Below are positions 47,259 through 55,922 of a stretch of 64,000 bases of DNA, piece by piece. Source of the stretch: Enterobacterales bacterium CwR94 (GTDB lineage Bacteria; Pseudomonadota; Gammaproteobacteria; Enterobacterales; Enterobacteriaceae). Each line of letters starts with the position of its first letter. Positions within the stretch are counted from its first letter, which is position 1. The stretch is from positions 124,001-188,000 of the forward strand of contig KZ478062.1 in the NCBI GenBank assembly GCA_002837195.1, written 5' to 3'. The notes under the pieces are model-generated. The model worked only from the letters and a program-made list of their open reading frames with translations. It was not told where the DNA came from and did no database searches. A program made the translations under genes and the position numbers.

Positions 47259-48767
47259 ATGATGACGGCGCTTAATCGCCTTGAAATGCGCACGATCTCC
47301 ATCGCGTTTGGCGGTTTTTCGGCGTTAACACACGTGGACTTCACCCTGGAAGGGGGATCGGTGCACGCGCTCACCGGTGCCAATGGCGCGGGTAAATCCA
47401 CGTTAATGGCGGTGCTCTCCGGGGCGCATGACCACTATCAGGGCGACATCCTGCTGGATGGGCAACCTGTTTCGATTCGCTCTCCCCGCGATGCTAAGCA
47501 ACTGGGGATTCACCTGGTGCAGCAGGAAGTGGATGTGGCATTGGTGCCCACGCTCTCAGTGGCGGAAAACATTCTGTTAGACCGCATGGCGGAAGACGGA
47601 CACCTGTGCAACTGGTCTGCCATCTGGCGCGATGCCCGCGCGTTGCTGGCACGCCTGAAGGTGGATATCGATGTTAAACGCCGTATTGAACAGTGCAGCC
47701 TGGCGGAGAAGCAGCAAATCTTGCTGGCGCGCGCGCTGTCCCACCACTGCCGTTTCCTGATTCTGGATGAACCCACCGCACCCTTAGATCAACACGAAAG
47801 TGAACGTCTGTTTGAGGTCGTGCGCGGTCTGCAAGCGCAGGGCATCGGCGTGGTCTTTATTTCACACCGTATTCATGAACTGAAAGCGATTTGCGATCAA
47901 CTCACCGTGTTGCGTGATGGCCGACTGGTCGAAAGCGGGTCTATGCAAGCGCTGTCGGGCGAGCAAATCGTTGAAAAAATGCTTGGCCATCAGTTAGACG
48001 ATATCTATCCACCGCGGCGTCCGCCGTTTAGCGACGACATCCTGTTGCAGGTGGAAGGTCTGCACGACGAAGCCCTGTTGCAAGATATCTCGCTGACGCT
48101 GCGCAAAGGCGAAATCCTCGGTATTGCCGGTCTGGCGGGCGCGGGGAAAACCGAACTCTGTAAGGCGTTGTTTGGCGCCACCCAAAGCCGTACTACCCGT
48201 GGTGAACTGCACGGTAAGCCCTGGACGCCGCGTTCGCCCAGCGACTCGGTCGCGCGCGGTGTGGCGCTGGTGCCAGAAGAGCGCCGCAAAGAGGGCATCT
48301 TTGTCGATGAAACGGTGGCGATGAACCTCAGTGTCTCCGCTGACAACAGCTTTTCCCGCTGGAGCCTGTTTGGGCATCGTCAGGCGTGGCGTTGGGCAGA
48401 AGAGGTGATTGCGCGCCTCGGCGTGCGCACCACCGGCCCGGCACAAACTTTACGCCGCCTGTCTGGCGGCAATCAGCAAAAGGTGGCGATTGGCAAATGG
48501 CTGCGTAATAACGCCGATGTGCTGATATTTGATGAGCCGACCAAGGGCGTCGATATCAAAGCCAAAACCGATTTGTTTACCCTGATTGACGGTCTGGCGC
48601 GTGAAGGGCGCGGCGTGATTTACGCTTCCGGCGAATTCGCCGAACTGACCGGACTGTGCGATCGCATCTGTGTGTTATGGGATGGTCGCATTGTGGCCGA
48701 ACTGCGTGCTGATGAAGTTGATGAAGAAACCCTATTACTCTACTCCACCGGAGGAACCCCTGCGTGA
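47259..48767 (+). CDS. Sugar ABC transporter, dual ATP-binding protein
   Basis: A 502-residue ATPase of the RbsA/XylG/MglA type with two fused cassettes. The first Walker A is GANGAGKST at residues 40-48 with Walker B LILDEPTA. The second cassette has a degenerate Walker A (LAGAGKTE, about 289-296), the signature LSGGNQQKV and Walker B LIFDEPTKG. It energises the permease encoded next, whose GTG overlaps its stop. Substrate unknown. ATG codons at 47259 and 47262 are both possible. No regulator or catabolic gene accompanies the three transporter genes. Confidence 0.88.
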   Translation: MMTALNRLEMRTISIAFGGFSALTHVDFTLEGGSVHALTGANGAGKSTLMAVLSGAHDHYQGDILLDGQPVSIRSPRDAKQLGIHLVQQEVDVALVPTLSVAENILLDRMAEDGHLCNWSAIWRDARALLARLKVDIDVKRRIEQCSLAEKQQILLARALSHHCRFLILDEPTAPLDQHESERLFEVVRGLQAQGIGVVFISHRIHELKAICDQLTVLRDGRLVESGSMQALSGEQIVEKMLGHQLDDIYPPRRPPFSDDILLQVEGLHDEALLQDISLTLRKGEILGIAGLAGAGKTELCKALFGATQSRTTRGELHGKPWTPRSPSDSVARGVALVPEERRKEGIFVDETVAMNLSVSADNSFSRWSLFGHRQAWRWAEEVIARLGVRTTGPAQTLRRLSGGNQQKVAIGKWLRNNADVLIFDEPTKGVDIKAKTDLFTLIDGLAREGRGVIYASGEFAELTGLCDRICVLWDGRIVAELRADEVDEETLLLYSTGGTPA

Positions 48768-49762
48768 GCAGCAAAGCCTTAACACCCACTAGCACGCCCT
48801 CGCTGCGTCACCAGTTGTTCGATTTTCTCTATAAATGGGGCATGTTGCTGACCGTTGTCGCCTTGATCGCGCTCTTTGGCCTCACGACCGACAGCTTCCT
48901 GGAACCGAATAATATCCTCAATATTCTGCGCTCGATTGCCATCGTAACGGTGATCGCGATTGGCGTTTCCATCTCGTTGACCGTCGGCGGTTTCGATCTC
49001 TCCGTGGGTTCTACAGCGTCGCTGGCAAACGCGCTGGTGATTTCCCTGTTTGTCTGGCACGGCTTTGGTACTACGGAAGCCATCGTTATTACGCTGTTGC
49101 TCTGCACGTTGGTCGGGCTGTTCAATGCGTTCCTGATCGTGGTGCTGAAAATTCCTGATATGTTGGCCACGCTGGCCAGTTTGTTTGTGATTCAGGGCGT
49201 TGCAATGACCTACAGCTACGGGGGCTCGATCACGGAAAACATGGTGCTGCCGAGTGGCGATATGGCAGAAGGTGCCATTCCGGCCGGTTTCTCGCTGTTG
49301 GGTCAGGTGCCAACCATCGTCATCATCATGCTGGCCGTGACGCTGATTGCCCAGTTGGGTTTGTCGCTGACCAAACACGGTCGCCGCATGTACGCGCTGG
49401 GCGGTAACCCGGAAGCCGCGCGTTTATCGGGGATTCGCACGCATCGCTATCGCGTTATCGCCTATGTACTGGCTTCGCTGCTGGCGGGTCTTGGCGGTAT
49501 TTTGCTGGCCTCGCGTATCGGTTCATCGCAGGTCAATGCGGGCAGCGGCTATTTAATGGATGCGGTAGCGGCAGCGTGGATTGGTCTCTCGCTGGCGGGA
49601 TCGGGTAAACCCAATGCGCTGGGTACGTTACTGGGCGCGGTGATTCTGGGCGTGTTACAGAACGGCCTGGTCATGCTTTCTGTGCCGTACTACGCGATGG
49701 ACATCATTAAAGGGCTGGTGCTGGCGGTTGCACTGGCACTGACTTACATACAGCGCCGCTGA
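48764..49762 (+). CDS. Sugar ABC transporter, permease
   Basis: A 332-residue inner-membrane protein of the RbsC/AraH family with 8-10 helices. The family stretch VGGFDLSVGSTASLANALV (about residues 72-90) and the coupling segment GRRMYALGGNPEAARLSGI are clear. It begins with GTG inside the ATPase stop (GTGA), 8 nt after GGAGG, indicating translational coupling. It works as a dimer with the ATPase and the periplasmic binding protein encoded downstream. Confidence 0.88.
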   Translation: MSSKALTPTSTPSLRHQLFDFLYKWGMLLTVVALIALFGLTTDSFLEPNNILNILRSIAIVTVIAIGVSISLTVGGFDLSVGSTASLANALVISLFVWHGFGTTEAIVITLLLCTLVGLFNAFLIVVLKIPDMLATLASLFVIQGVAMTYSYGGSITENMVLPSGDMAEGAIPAGFSLLGQVPTIVIIMLAVTLIAQLGLSLTKHGRRMYALGGNPEAARLSGIRTHRYRVIAYVLASLLAGLGGILLASRIGSSQVNAGSGYLMDAVAAAWIGLSLAGSGKPNALGTLLGAVILGVLQNGLVMLSVPYYAMDIIKGLVLAVALALTYIQRR

Positions 49763-49793
49763 TGGCGTGTTCTTCTTCTGACTGGGCATGATA

Positions 49794-50858
49794 ATGAAAA
49801 AACTAACGCTTTCACTGCTGGCAGCCAGCCTGCTGACCTCTTTTACCGCCTTTGCCGCACCGACACCGGTGCCAGCGGCTATCGCCAATCATGATGGCCC
49901 GATTCGGGTTGCGGTGATCCGTAACCTGGGTTCCGATGACAACACCACACAGTTTGTGGCTGGGGCCATCCAGCAGGGAAAAAAACTGGGCTTTGAGGTG
50001 AAAACCTTTTTAAGTCAGGGCGATGACGCCCGTTTCCAGGATCTGGTCAGCCAGGCGATCAGCCAAAAATATGACGCCATTATTCTGTCGCACGGTAAAG
50101 CACCTTACGCAGAAGGCCTGGTGAAACGCATCGTGGATAGCGGTATTAAAGTGTCGGTCTTTGATACGCCGGTTAGCCAACCGCTGCCGGGTGTGACGGT
50201 GACGGCACAAGATGATGCGTCATTAGCGGCCCTGTCGATGGGCCAACTGATCAAAGACTTCAACGGCAACGCGAAAATTGTGAAGCTGTGGGTCGCAGGC
50301 TTCCCGCCGATGGAGCGTCGTCAGGTGGTGTACGAGAAGTTGCTGAAAGAGAATCCCGGTATTAAACAACTGGAATCCATCGGCGCTGTTTCAACCGACG
50401 TACAAGGCGACACGGCCAACAAAGTGGGCGCTATTCTGGCTAAATACCCGAAAGGCCAAATCGATGCCATTTGGGGCGCATGGGATGCCTTTAGCCAGGG
50501 CGCTTATAAAGCGTTGCAGGAGAATGGCCGCACAGAAATAAAACTCTACAGCATCGATGTTTCTAACCAGGACATCCAACTGATGCGTGAGAAAAACAGC
50601 CCGTGGCAGCAAACGGTGGCGGTCGATCCCAAACTGATTGGTGCTACCAACATGCGTTTAGTGGCGCTGAAACTGGCCGGTGAAGCGACGCCAGAAAGCT
50701 ATCAGTTTAAGGCGGCGTCCCTGTCTCAGGCGCAGCTCAATGGTCAGCAGGACGCAGTGAACATGGGCAATCTGAACAAAATTGTGCCCGGCTGGGGTGA
50801 GTCAACAGACTTTGTTGCTCCCTGGTTTGCCACATTAGAAGCGAAGTATAAGAAGTAA
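49794..50858 (+). CDS. Sugar ABC transporter, periplasmic binding protein
   Basis: A 354-residue periplasmic protein of the pentose/hexose-binding family (RbsB-like, pfam Peripla_BP_4). The signal peptide MKKLTLSLLAASLLTSFTAF ends in an Ala-rich cleavage site near residue 22. The two-lobe Rossmann fold includes IRVAVIRNLGSDDNTTQF and DAIILSHGKAPY in lobe 1. The loop DAIWGAWDAFSQGA in lobe 2 corresponds to the ligand-gating segment. It is longer than RbsB (296 residues). ATG at 49788 is an alternative start. The gene lies 31 bp after the permease. Confidence 0.87.
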   Translation: MKKLTLSLLAASLLTSFTAFAAPTPVPAAIANHDGPIRVAVIRNLGSDDNTTQFVAGAIQQGKKLGFEVKTFLSQGDDARFQDLVSQAISQKYDAIILSHGKAPYAEGLVKRIVDSGIKVSVFDTPVSQPLPGVTVTAQDDASLAALSMGQLIKDFNGNAKIVKLWVAGFPPMERRQVVYEKLLKENPGIKQLESIGAVSTDVQGDTANKVGAILAKYPKGQIDAIWGAWDAFSQGAYKALQENGRTEIKLYSIDVSNQDIQLMREKNSPWQQTVAVDPKLIGATNMRLVALKLAGEATPESYQFKAASLSQAQLNGQQDAVNMGNLNKIVPGWGESTDFVAPWFATLEAKYKK

Positions 50859-50902
50859 GCGCGAAGTGAGAAAACGGCGTCTGGCGTGTTAGCGGATGCC
50901 GT

Positions 50903-51514
50903 TTATTTCTGAAACACTTTGCGTAAACGGATATGCGAGATGTATTCGGTCAGTGACAGCACTAAGGTGGAGCGTACCATCTGCAAGTAGCGGTGTTGCT
51001 GCATGGCGCGCAGGGCGGCATCTTCGCCGGAATAGACAGGTGCGGGAGGAAAGACGGCGACGCAGTGCAGTTCGCCTAAGGGCCCCAGCACTTCGTCATC
51101 GGTAAAACGGAAATCACTGGGATCGTCATCCAGGGCTTCACGCAGTGCCAGCAGCAGTTCGGCATCCTCATACTCGTTACGGCTGAGGACGCCAAGACCG
51201 TAAATCAGTTTCAGCCGCACGGATAAATCGCCAAGCGGGCCATCGCCCAGCAGCAGCGGCTCAACGGCGTATTTTACGGCGTAATCATCTTTACGAAAGA
51301 CCTGTACCACCAGCGTATCAACGGCTTCCGCCAGCAACTCCACGGCATTCATCAAAAAGGCGCGCACATTCCTGCCTGTGTTCAGACGTTCCAGCACCTG
51401 ATTTTCAAAAGCCCGTTTTTCTTCCATGGTTGCCTGTGCTCGTGAGATGACTCTCAGGGGCACGGTCACACCGTGCCCTGATAGCTTTCCACCGGAGGGC
51501 GGTAGCGTTCGCAT
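50903..51514 (-). CDS. mtlR: Mannitol operon repressor MtlR
   Basis: A 203-residue all-helical cytosolic protein that represses mtlADR without a recognisable DNA-binding domain of its own. The conserved core begins MEEKRAFENQVLERLN (residue 30) and contains VFRKDDYAVKYAVEPLL and LSVRLKLIYGLGVL. The ATG at 51514 overlaps the mtlD stop (TAATG), which supports the longer start; E. coli MtlR has a similar extension (195 residues). An internal start at 51427 is the alternative. Confidence 0.93.
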   Translation of the reverse strand: MRTLPPSGGKLSGHGVTVPLRVISRAQATMEEKRAFENQVLERLNTGRNVRAFLMNAVELLAEAVDTLVVQVFRKDDYAVKYAVEPLLLGDGPLGDLSVRLKLIYGLGVLSRNEYEDAELLLALREALDDDPSDFRFTDDEVLGPLGELHCVAVFPPAPVYSGEDAALRAMQQHRYLQMVRSTLVLSLTEYISHIRLRKVFQK

Positions 51515-52662
51515 TATGCCATGGCGTCGTAGGCTTTCACCACGTCAGCGACGATCTTGCTGTCGGCATCGAGGCCAGAAATCTGTACCAGCGCTGCCTG
51601 TGGTCCTTTTTCCTGCAACAGTACCGCCAGTTCCTGGGCCTGCGGATCTTCTTCGCTGCGATAATGCATGGCAGCGGCAATCCCGGTAACCAGGTTGGCA
51701 TGTGGCAACCCATATTCCAGTGTTCCCAGCGTGGGCTTGATCAGACGATCGCCGGCGCTCAGTTTACGCAGTGGCTGACGGCCAACGCGCTCAACGTCAT
51801 CTTTCAGGAACGGATTCTCGAAACGGCCGAGGATCTTCTGGATATACGCACTATGTTTATCGGCATCAAATCCGTAACGCTTAATTAATACCGCGCCGCT
51901 CTCTTCCATCGCACCCTGCACCACGGCGCGGATCTGCTGATCGAGGATGGCATCACGGATGGTGTTTAAACCGGCTTGTACGCCCAGATAAGCGGTAATG
52001 GCGTGGCCTGTGTTCAAGGTGAACAGCTTGCGCTCGACAAATGCCATCAGATTATCAGTGAGTTCCATGCCTGGAATGTGTGGCAGCTCGCCGACAAATT
52101 GGGTCTTGTCCACAATCCACTCGCTGAAGGTTTCTACGGTCACTTCCAGTGGATCGTTATTGCCTGCTTCTGACGGCGGCACGATACGGTCAACCGCCGA
52201 ATCGACAAAGCCCACATGTGCGTCAACCCAGGCGTGATACTGCTCTGGCAGTGCCTTCATCACATGGCCTTTCAACTGGCTGGTACCGCGTACCATGTTT
52301 TCACAGGCGATGATGTTCAGTGGACGTTCGATACCGTTATCACGGCGTTTGGCTAAGCCTTTCGCGACGCTGCCCGCGATACGCTCAAGAATTTGTGGGC
52401 CAACGGCGGTGGTCACCAGGTCGACTTCTGCAATCAAAGTAATGATGTCATCGCTGGTACTGTTGACTGCGCTAACGCCGGTCACGATTTCAGTTTTCTC
52501 TTGCTCGCCCACTACGCGAACCGGATATTCACCGCGAGCATTCAGTGCGTCCAGCACCACCTGGTTAACGTCGGCAAACACCAGTTCGATGCCCGCGTCT
52601 GCCAACAATTTGCCAATAAAGCCGCGCCCAATATTTCCCGCGCCAAAGTGTAATGCTTTCAT
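51514..52662 (-). CDS. mtlD: Mannitol-1-phosphate 5-dehydrogenase
   Basis: An NAD-dependent cytosolic enzyme that oxidises mannitol 1-phosphate to fructose 6-phosphate. The 382 residues equal the E. coli length. The dinucleotide loop [12 protein letters not shown] is at residues 6-17. The catalytic Lys region is [12 protein letters not shown], the signature of polyol dehydrogenases of the long-chain family. It lies 73 bp after mtlA, with a stem-loop terminator in the gap, and overlaps mtlR. Confidence 0.96.
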   Translation of the reverse strand: MKALHFGAGNIGRGFIGKLLADAGIELVFADVNQVVLDALNARGEYPVRVVGEQEKTEIVTGVSAVNSTSDDIITLIAEVDLVTTAVGPQILERIAGSVAKGLAKRRDNGIERPLNIIACENMVRGTSQLKGHVMKALPEQYHAWVDAHVGFVDSAVDRIVPPSEAGNNDPLEVTVETFSEWIVDKTQFVGELPHIPGMELTDNLMAFVERKLFTLNTGHAITAYLGVQAGLNTIRDAILDQQIRAVVQGAMEESGAVLIKRYGFDADKHSAYIQKILGRFENPFLKDDVERVGRQPLRKLSAGDRLIKPTLGTLEYGLPHANLVTGIAAAMHYRSEEDPQAQELAVLLQEKGPQAALVQISGLDADSKIVADVVKAYDAMA

Positions 52663-52703
52663 CGTTTTTTCCTCTGCAGGGACACCACAGGATCCCCTGA
52701 ATA

Positions 52704-52727
52704 GAAAAGGGCCGGATAATCCGGCCC
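52704..52727 (-). terminator. Attenuating terminator between mtlA and mtlD
   Basis: GGGCCGG pairs with CCGGCCC around 5 nt and is followed by CTTTTC on the transcribed strand, 8 bp after the mtlA stop. It probably lowers mtlDR relative to mtlA or protects the mtlA 3' end. Confidence 0.7.
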
Positions 52728-52735
52728 AACCTTAA

Positions 52736-54673
52736 TTATGCGTTTTTCTCGCCGGTTAGGAGGTTTAGCACCTCCTGCACATCGGTGGTATTCGCCAGCT
52801 TCTCAATCACGCTGTCATCATCCAGCGCGTTGGTCAGGCTGGTTATCACCTGAATGTGCTCATTATTACGTGCGGCAATACCAATGACCAGACGGGCGAT
52901 ATCGTCGGCTTCTTCACCGAAATGTACACCGGCCGGATACTGGCAGAACACAACGCCGGTTTTCAGCACGCGATCTTTCGCTTCAACGGTACCGTGTGGC
53001 ACTGCGATAGACTCGCCCAGATAGGTCGGGGTCAACTTCTCGCGTTCCAGCATCGCATCAACGTATTCCGGCTGTACGTAACCGCCTTTCACCAGTTGCT
53101 CACCGGCAAAGCGAATCGCCTGCTCTTTGTTGGTGGCTTGCAAGCCAAGGAACACATTGCTGGCACCCAGCTTAAACAGGTTATCGCCGCTGGTGTCGTA
53201 GCTGTCGCCCAACGTGGTTTCCACTTTGGCACGGTTGGCTTCAGAACGGTTGGCATCGACCAGGCGTGTGGTCAGATCGCTGTACAAGCCGCTGTCCAGG
53301 AAGTTAGACAGTGAAATGTGCTGTGCCTGAGGCACCTGGCGCATTGCACGCTCCGTTAAGTCACGGTGGGTGATCACGATATCCACATCGCCTGGCAGCG
53401 AGTTAATCGCGCTGTTGGTGACAGAGATATTGCTCAGACCCGCATCCTGTACTTTCTTACGCAGCACACCGGCACCCATGGCGCTGGAGCCCATACCGGC
53501 ATCACAAGCAACGATGATCTTACGCACGTGGCTCAGATCGCCATTCAGGTCAGCAACCGCAGTGGCTGCGCCCGTGGCGGCCGCTGCCTGGCCTTTCGAC
53601 TGTGCTTTCATATCTTGCATGCGACGGGTCGCGGCTTCGATATCGTCTTCGTCTTTCACTTTGCTGGTTTTCAGCAGGATAGCTGACACCACGAAGGAGA
53701 CTGCAAAAGCCGCAACGATCGCCGCGATGTTAGCGAAGTAGGCGCCTTTTGGCGTCATGGCTAATACGGCCAGGATCGAACCTGGAGAAGCAGGAGAAAC
53801 CAGACCGCCGTTCAGCAGAGTCAGGGTAAACACGCCAGTCATACCGCCCAGAATAACCGCCAGCAACAAGCGCGGCGCCATCAGGACATACGGGAAGTAA
53901 ATCTCGTGAATACCGCCCAGGAAGTGGATGATGGCCGCACCGCCCGCTGACTGTTTCGCGTTACCGCGACCAAACAGCATGTAGGCAATCAGAACACCCA
54001 TACCTGGACCTGGGTTAGCTTCAATCAGGAAGAAGATGGATTTGCCTGCTTCGCTCGCCTGCTGGATACCCAGTGGTGAGAAGATGCCGTGGTTGATGGC
54101 ATTGTTCAGGAACAGGATTTTAGCTGGCTCAACGAAGATAGAGGTCAGCGGTAACAGGTTGTTCTGCACCATCAGGTTAACGCCGGCCGCAAGGATATGC
54201 GACAGCGCTTCTACCAGCGGGCCAATGCCGAGGAATGCCAGAATAGCCAACAACATACCGATGATACCGGCAGAGAAGTTGTTAACCAGCATTTCAAAGC
54301 CGCTTTTGATTTTGCCATCAACCATCTGGTCGAAGGTTTTGATGGCCCAGCCGCCCAGTGGGCCTGCAATCATCGAACCGAGGAACATCGGCATATCAGC
54401 ACCGACGATCACACCCATGGTGGTGATCGCACCGACCACGCCGCCGCGGTCACCGCCAACCAAACGCCCACCGGTATAACCGATCAGCAGTGGCAGCAGA
54501 TAAGTGATCATTGGGCCTACCAGCTTGGCGAGTGTTTCATTTGGCAGCCAGCCGGTTGGAATGAACAGTGCGGTAATGATACCCCAGGCGATAAATGCGC
54601 CAATGTTGGGCATCACCATATTACTCAGAAAGCGACCAAAGCTCTGAACTTTGACCTTGACTGATGATGACAT
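52736..54673 (-). CDS. mtlA: PTS mannitol-specific EIICBA
   Basis: A 645-residue fused permease that imports and phosphorylates mannitol. EIIC (residues 1 to about 335) is the membrane channel. EIIB has its phosphocysteine near residue 390 in IIVACDAGMGSS, and EIIA carries the active His in ESIAVPHGTVEAKD. It is longer than E. coli MtlA (637), mainly through an Ala-rich linker between EIIC and EIIB (QAAAATGAATAVADLNG). The ATG at 54673 follows AAGGGG; a GTG at 54682 is unlikely. Transcription should be CRP-dependent and repressed by MtlR. Confidence 0.96.
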   Translation of the reverse strand: MSSSVKVKVQSFGRFLSNMVMPNIGAFIAWGIITALFIPTGWLPNETLAKLVGPMITYLLPLLIGYTGGRLVGGDRGGVVGAITTMGVIVGADMPMFLGSMIAGPLGGWAIKTFDQMVDGKIKSGFEMLVNNFSAGIIGMLLAILAFLGIGPLVEALSHILAAGVNLMVQNNLLPLTSIFVEPAKILFLNNAINHGIFSPLGIQQASEAGKSIFFLIEANPGPGMGVLIAYMLFGRGNAKQSAGGAAIIHFLGGIHEIYFPYVLMAPRLLLAVILGGMTGVFTLTLLNGGLVSPASPGSILAVLAMTPKGAYFANIAAIVAAFAVSFVVSAILLKTSKVKDEDDIEAATRRMQDMKAQSKGQAAAATGAATAVADLNGDLSHVRKIIVACDAGMGSSAMGAGVLRKKVQDAGLSNISVTNSAINSLPGDVDIVITHRDLTERAMRQVPQAQHISLSNFLDSGLYSDLTTRLVDANRSEANRAKVETTLGDSYDTSGDNLFKLGASNVFLGLQATNKEQAIRFAGEQLVKGGYVQPEYVDAMLEREKLTPTYLGESIAVPHGTVEAKDRVLKTGVVFCQYPAGVHFGEEADDIARLVIGIAARNNEHIQVITSLTNALDDDSVIEKLANTTDVQEVLNLLTGEKNA

Positions 54674-54815
54674 AAAACACACCCCTTATTGATACGCGCC
54701 AACAATAAGAAGCGCGCAGATATTTTTGTTAAATACGACAGAGGGAACCGTCGAATTACTGTATGCAGGCGGACTCTACCACCAGTTTATGACGCTGCGT
54801 AGAGAGAGGGCTAAA

Positions 54816-54831
54816 TGTGATGCAGATCACG
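54816..54831. promoter_or_regulatory. CRP site 1 upstream of mtlA
   Basis: TGTGATGCAGATCACG, 15 of 16 positions compatible with TGTGA-N6-TCACA, located 143 bp before the mtlA start and so closest to the promoter. Confidence 0.8.
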
Positions 54832-54859
54832 TTTAATTTGGGTGTACAGGGGGGTAATG

Positions 54860-54875
54860 CGTGATCTGGATCACA
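54860..54875. promoter_or_regulatory. CRP site 2 upstream of mtlA
   Basis: CGTGATCTGGATCACA, a near-consensus CRP palindrome, 44 bp from site 1 (about four helical turns). Confidence 0.78.
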
Positions 54876-54932
54876 TTAAGGGTTCGCTTCACCGCATTGT
54901 CGTTGAAAAAAGCATCAAAGATAGCCCTTAAA

Positions 54933-54948
54933 TGTGAGTTAAATCACT
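54933..54948. promoter_or_regulatory. CRP site 3 upstream of mtlA
   Basis: TGTGAGTTAAATCACT, both half-sites present with one terminal mismatch. Confidence 0.75.
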
Positions 54949-54976
54949 TTCTTAGGTGATATCTTTGTTATTAAAG

Positions 54977-54992
54977 TGTGATCTGCATCACA
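54977..54992. promoter_or_regulatory. CRP site 4 upstream of mtlA
   Basis: TGTGATCTGCATCACA, a perfect TGTGA-N6-TCACA palindrome, 44 bp from site 3. A further half-site TCACA lies at 55020-55024. The 404-bp gap between mtlA and yiaF (54674-55077) contains these sites and no gene. Confidence 0.82.
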
Positions 54993-55077
54993 AAGTATTT
55001 TGCTCACAAATGCGGCAGATCACAGTTCGTCGTGGCCGCAGATCCTTTCAGCGCGGCGACCACGACCTAAGCATAGA

Positions 55078-55776
55078 TTAATTTTCCTGAACTAACTGCT
55101 TGGCCTGATTTAATGCCTGGCTTTTGGAGGCCAGATTAGACATCAAGGTATTGTATTGCTGTGCCTGTTGCTGAGTAGGAAATTGCACGCTGCCATTATT
55201 ATAGGAAACGCTCGTGCCCTGTTGGCGCAGGAAGTCGCCAGCCTGCACCACGTCTTGACTGAGTGACTGCAAGGCCGGTAACACTGGCGACAGTTTGCTG
55301 GCGGGCGTGGTCACCACATTGCTGTAAATGCGGTCATACACGGTTTTCAGTTCGTCTGGCTGTTTTAACGCGCCTTTCGCCGTATCGGCCTGGGTTTTTG
55401 CCGCCTGAATTTGTTGCGCCATCACCGAGAGGCTGCCAGTGGATTGGCTAACCGCATCGCGTTGCGTCAAATAATCTTGCGGTGTACGGATAGTGCCCAG
55501 CGAAGCAATCGCAGGTTTCAGGCCCTGATCCACCGCCTTATTCACTTCGTTCGCAAAGGTATACAAGATGGTGTAGTCATTGGCGTAAGGGCCAAACTGT
55601 TTCTTCTGATCTTCACTCAGGCGAGGAAGCTGTTCACCGCTGCGCGCCACCGTGGTGTTGAGATAATCGATAAAGGCTTTGCGCTGGTCGGATTCGCTGT
55701 CGCCACATCCGCTCAGAAGGGCAGTGGCCACCAGGGCCAGTGCAGGTAAGGAAAAGCGAGAGATTCCCATCGTCAT
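55078..55776 (-). CDS. yiaF: YiaF, DUF3053 lipoprotein
   Basis: A 232-residue predicted lipoprotein of unknown function, orthologous to E. coli YiaF. The lipobox LSGC places the lipidated Cys at residue 24. The conserved DUF3053 stretch SDQRKAFIDYLNTTVARSGEQ follows directly, and the rest is largely helical with many Gln and Ala residues. AGGAG lies 7 nt before the ATG at 55776, so the longer open frame to 55845 is not used. In E. coli yiaF is beside ghrB and yiaG; here it is next to mtlA and an autotransporter. Confidence 0.9.
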   Translation of the reverse strand: MTMGISRFSLPALALVATALLSGCGDSESDQRKAFIDYLNTTVARSGEQLPRLSEDQKKQFGPYANDYTILYTFANEVNKAVDQGLKPAIASLGTIRTPQDYLTQRDAVSQSTGSLSVMAQQIQAAKTQADTAKGALKQPDELKTVYDRIYSNVVTTPASKLSPVLPALQSLSQDVVQAGDFLRQQGTSVSYNNGSVQFPTQQQAQQYNTLMSNLASKSQALNQAKQLVQEN

Positions 55777-55922
55777 GTCGTACTCCTGTAGGGGCCTATC
55801 AAACTGATTTCGAGCTAAAACTTGACGAAAGAATAGTCGAAACACTCTGATATAGATAGCAACTCGCCGCAGAGAAGTCAGACTCCGATCGGGATCGGAG
55901 TCTGAAAAGGGGCGGGCGATGA

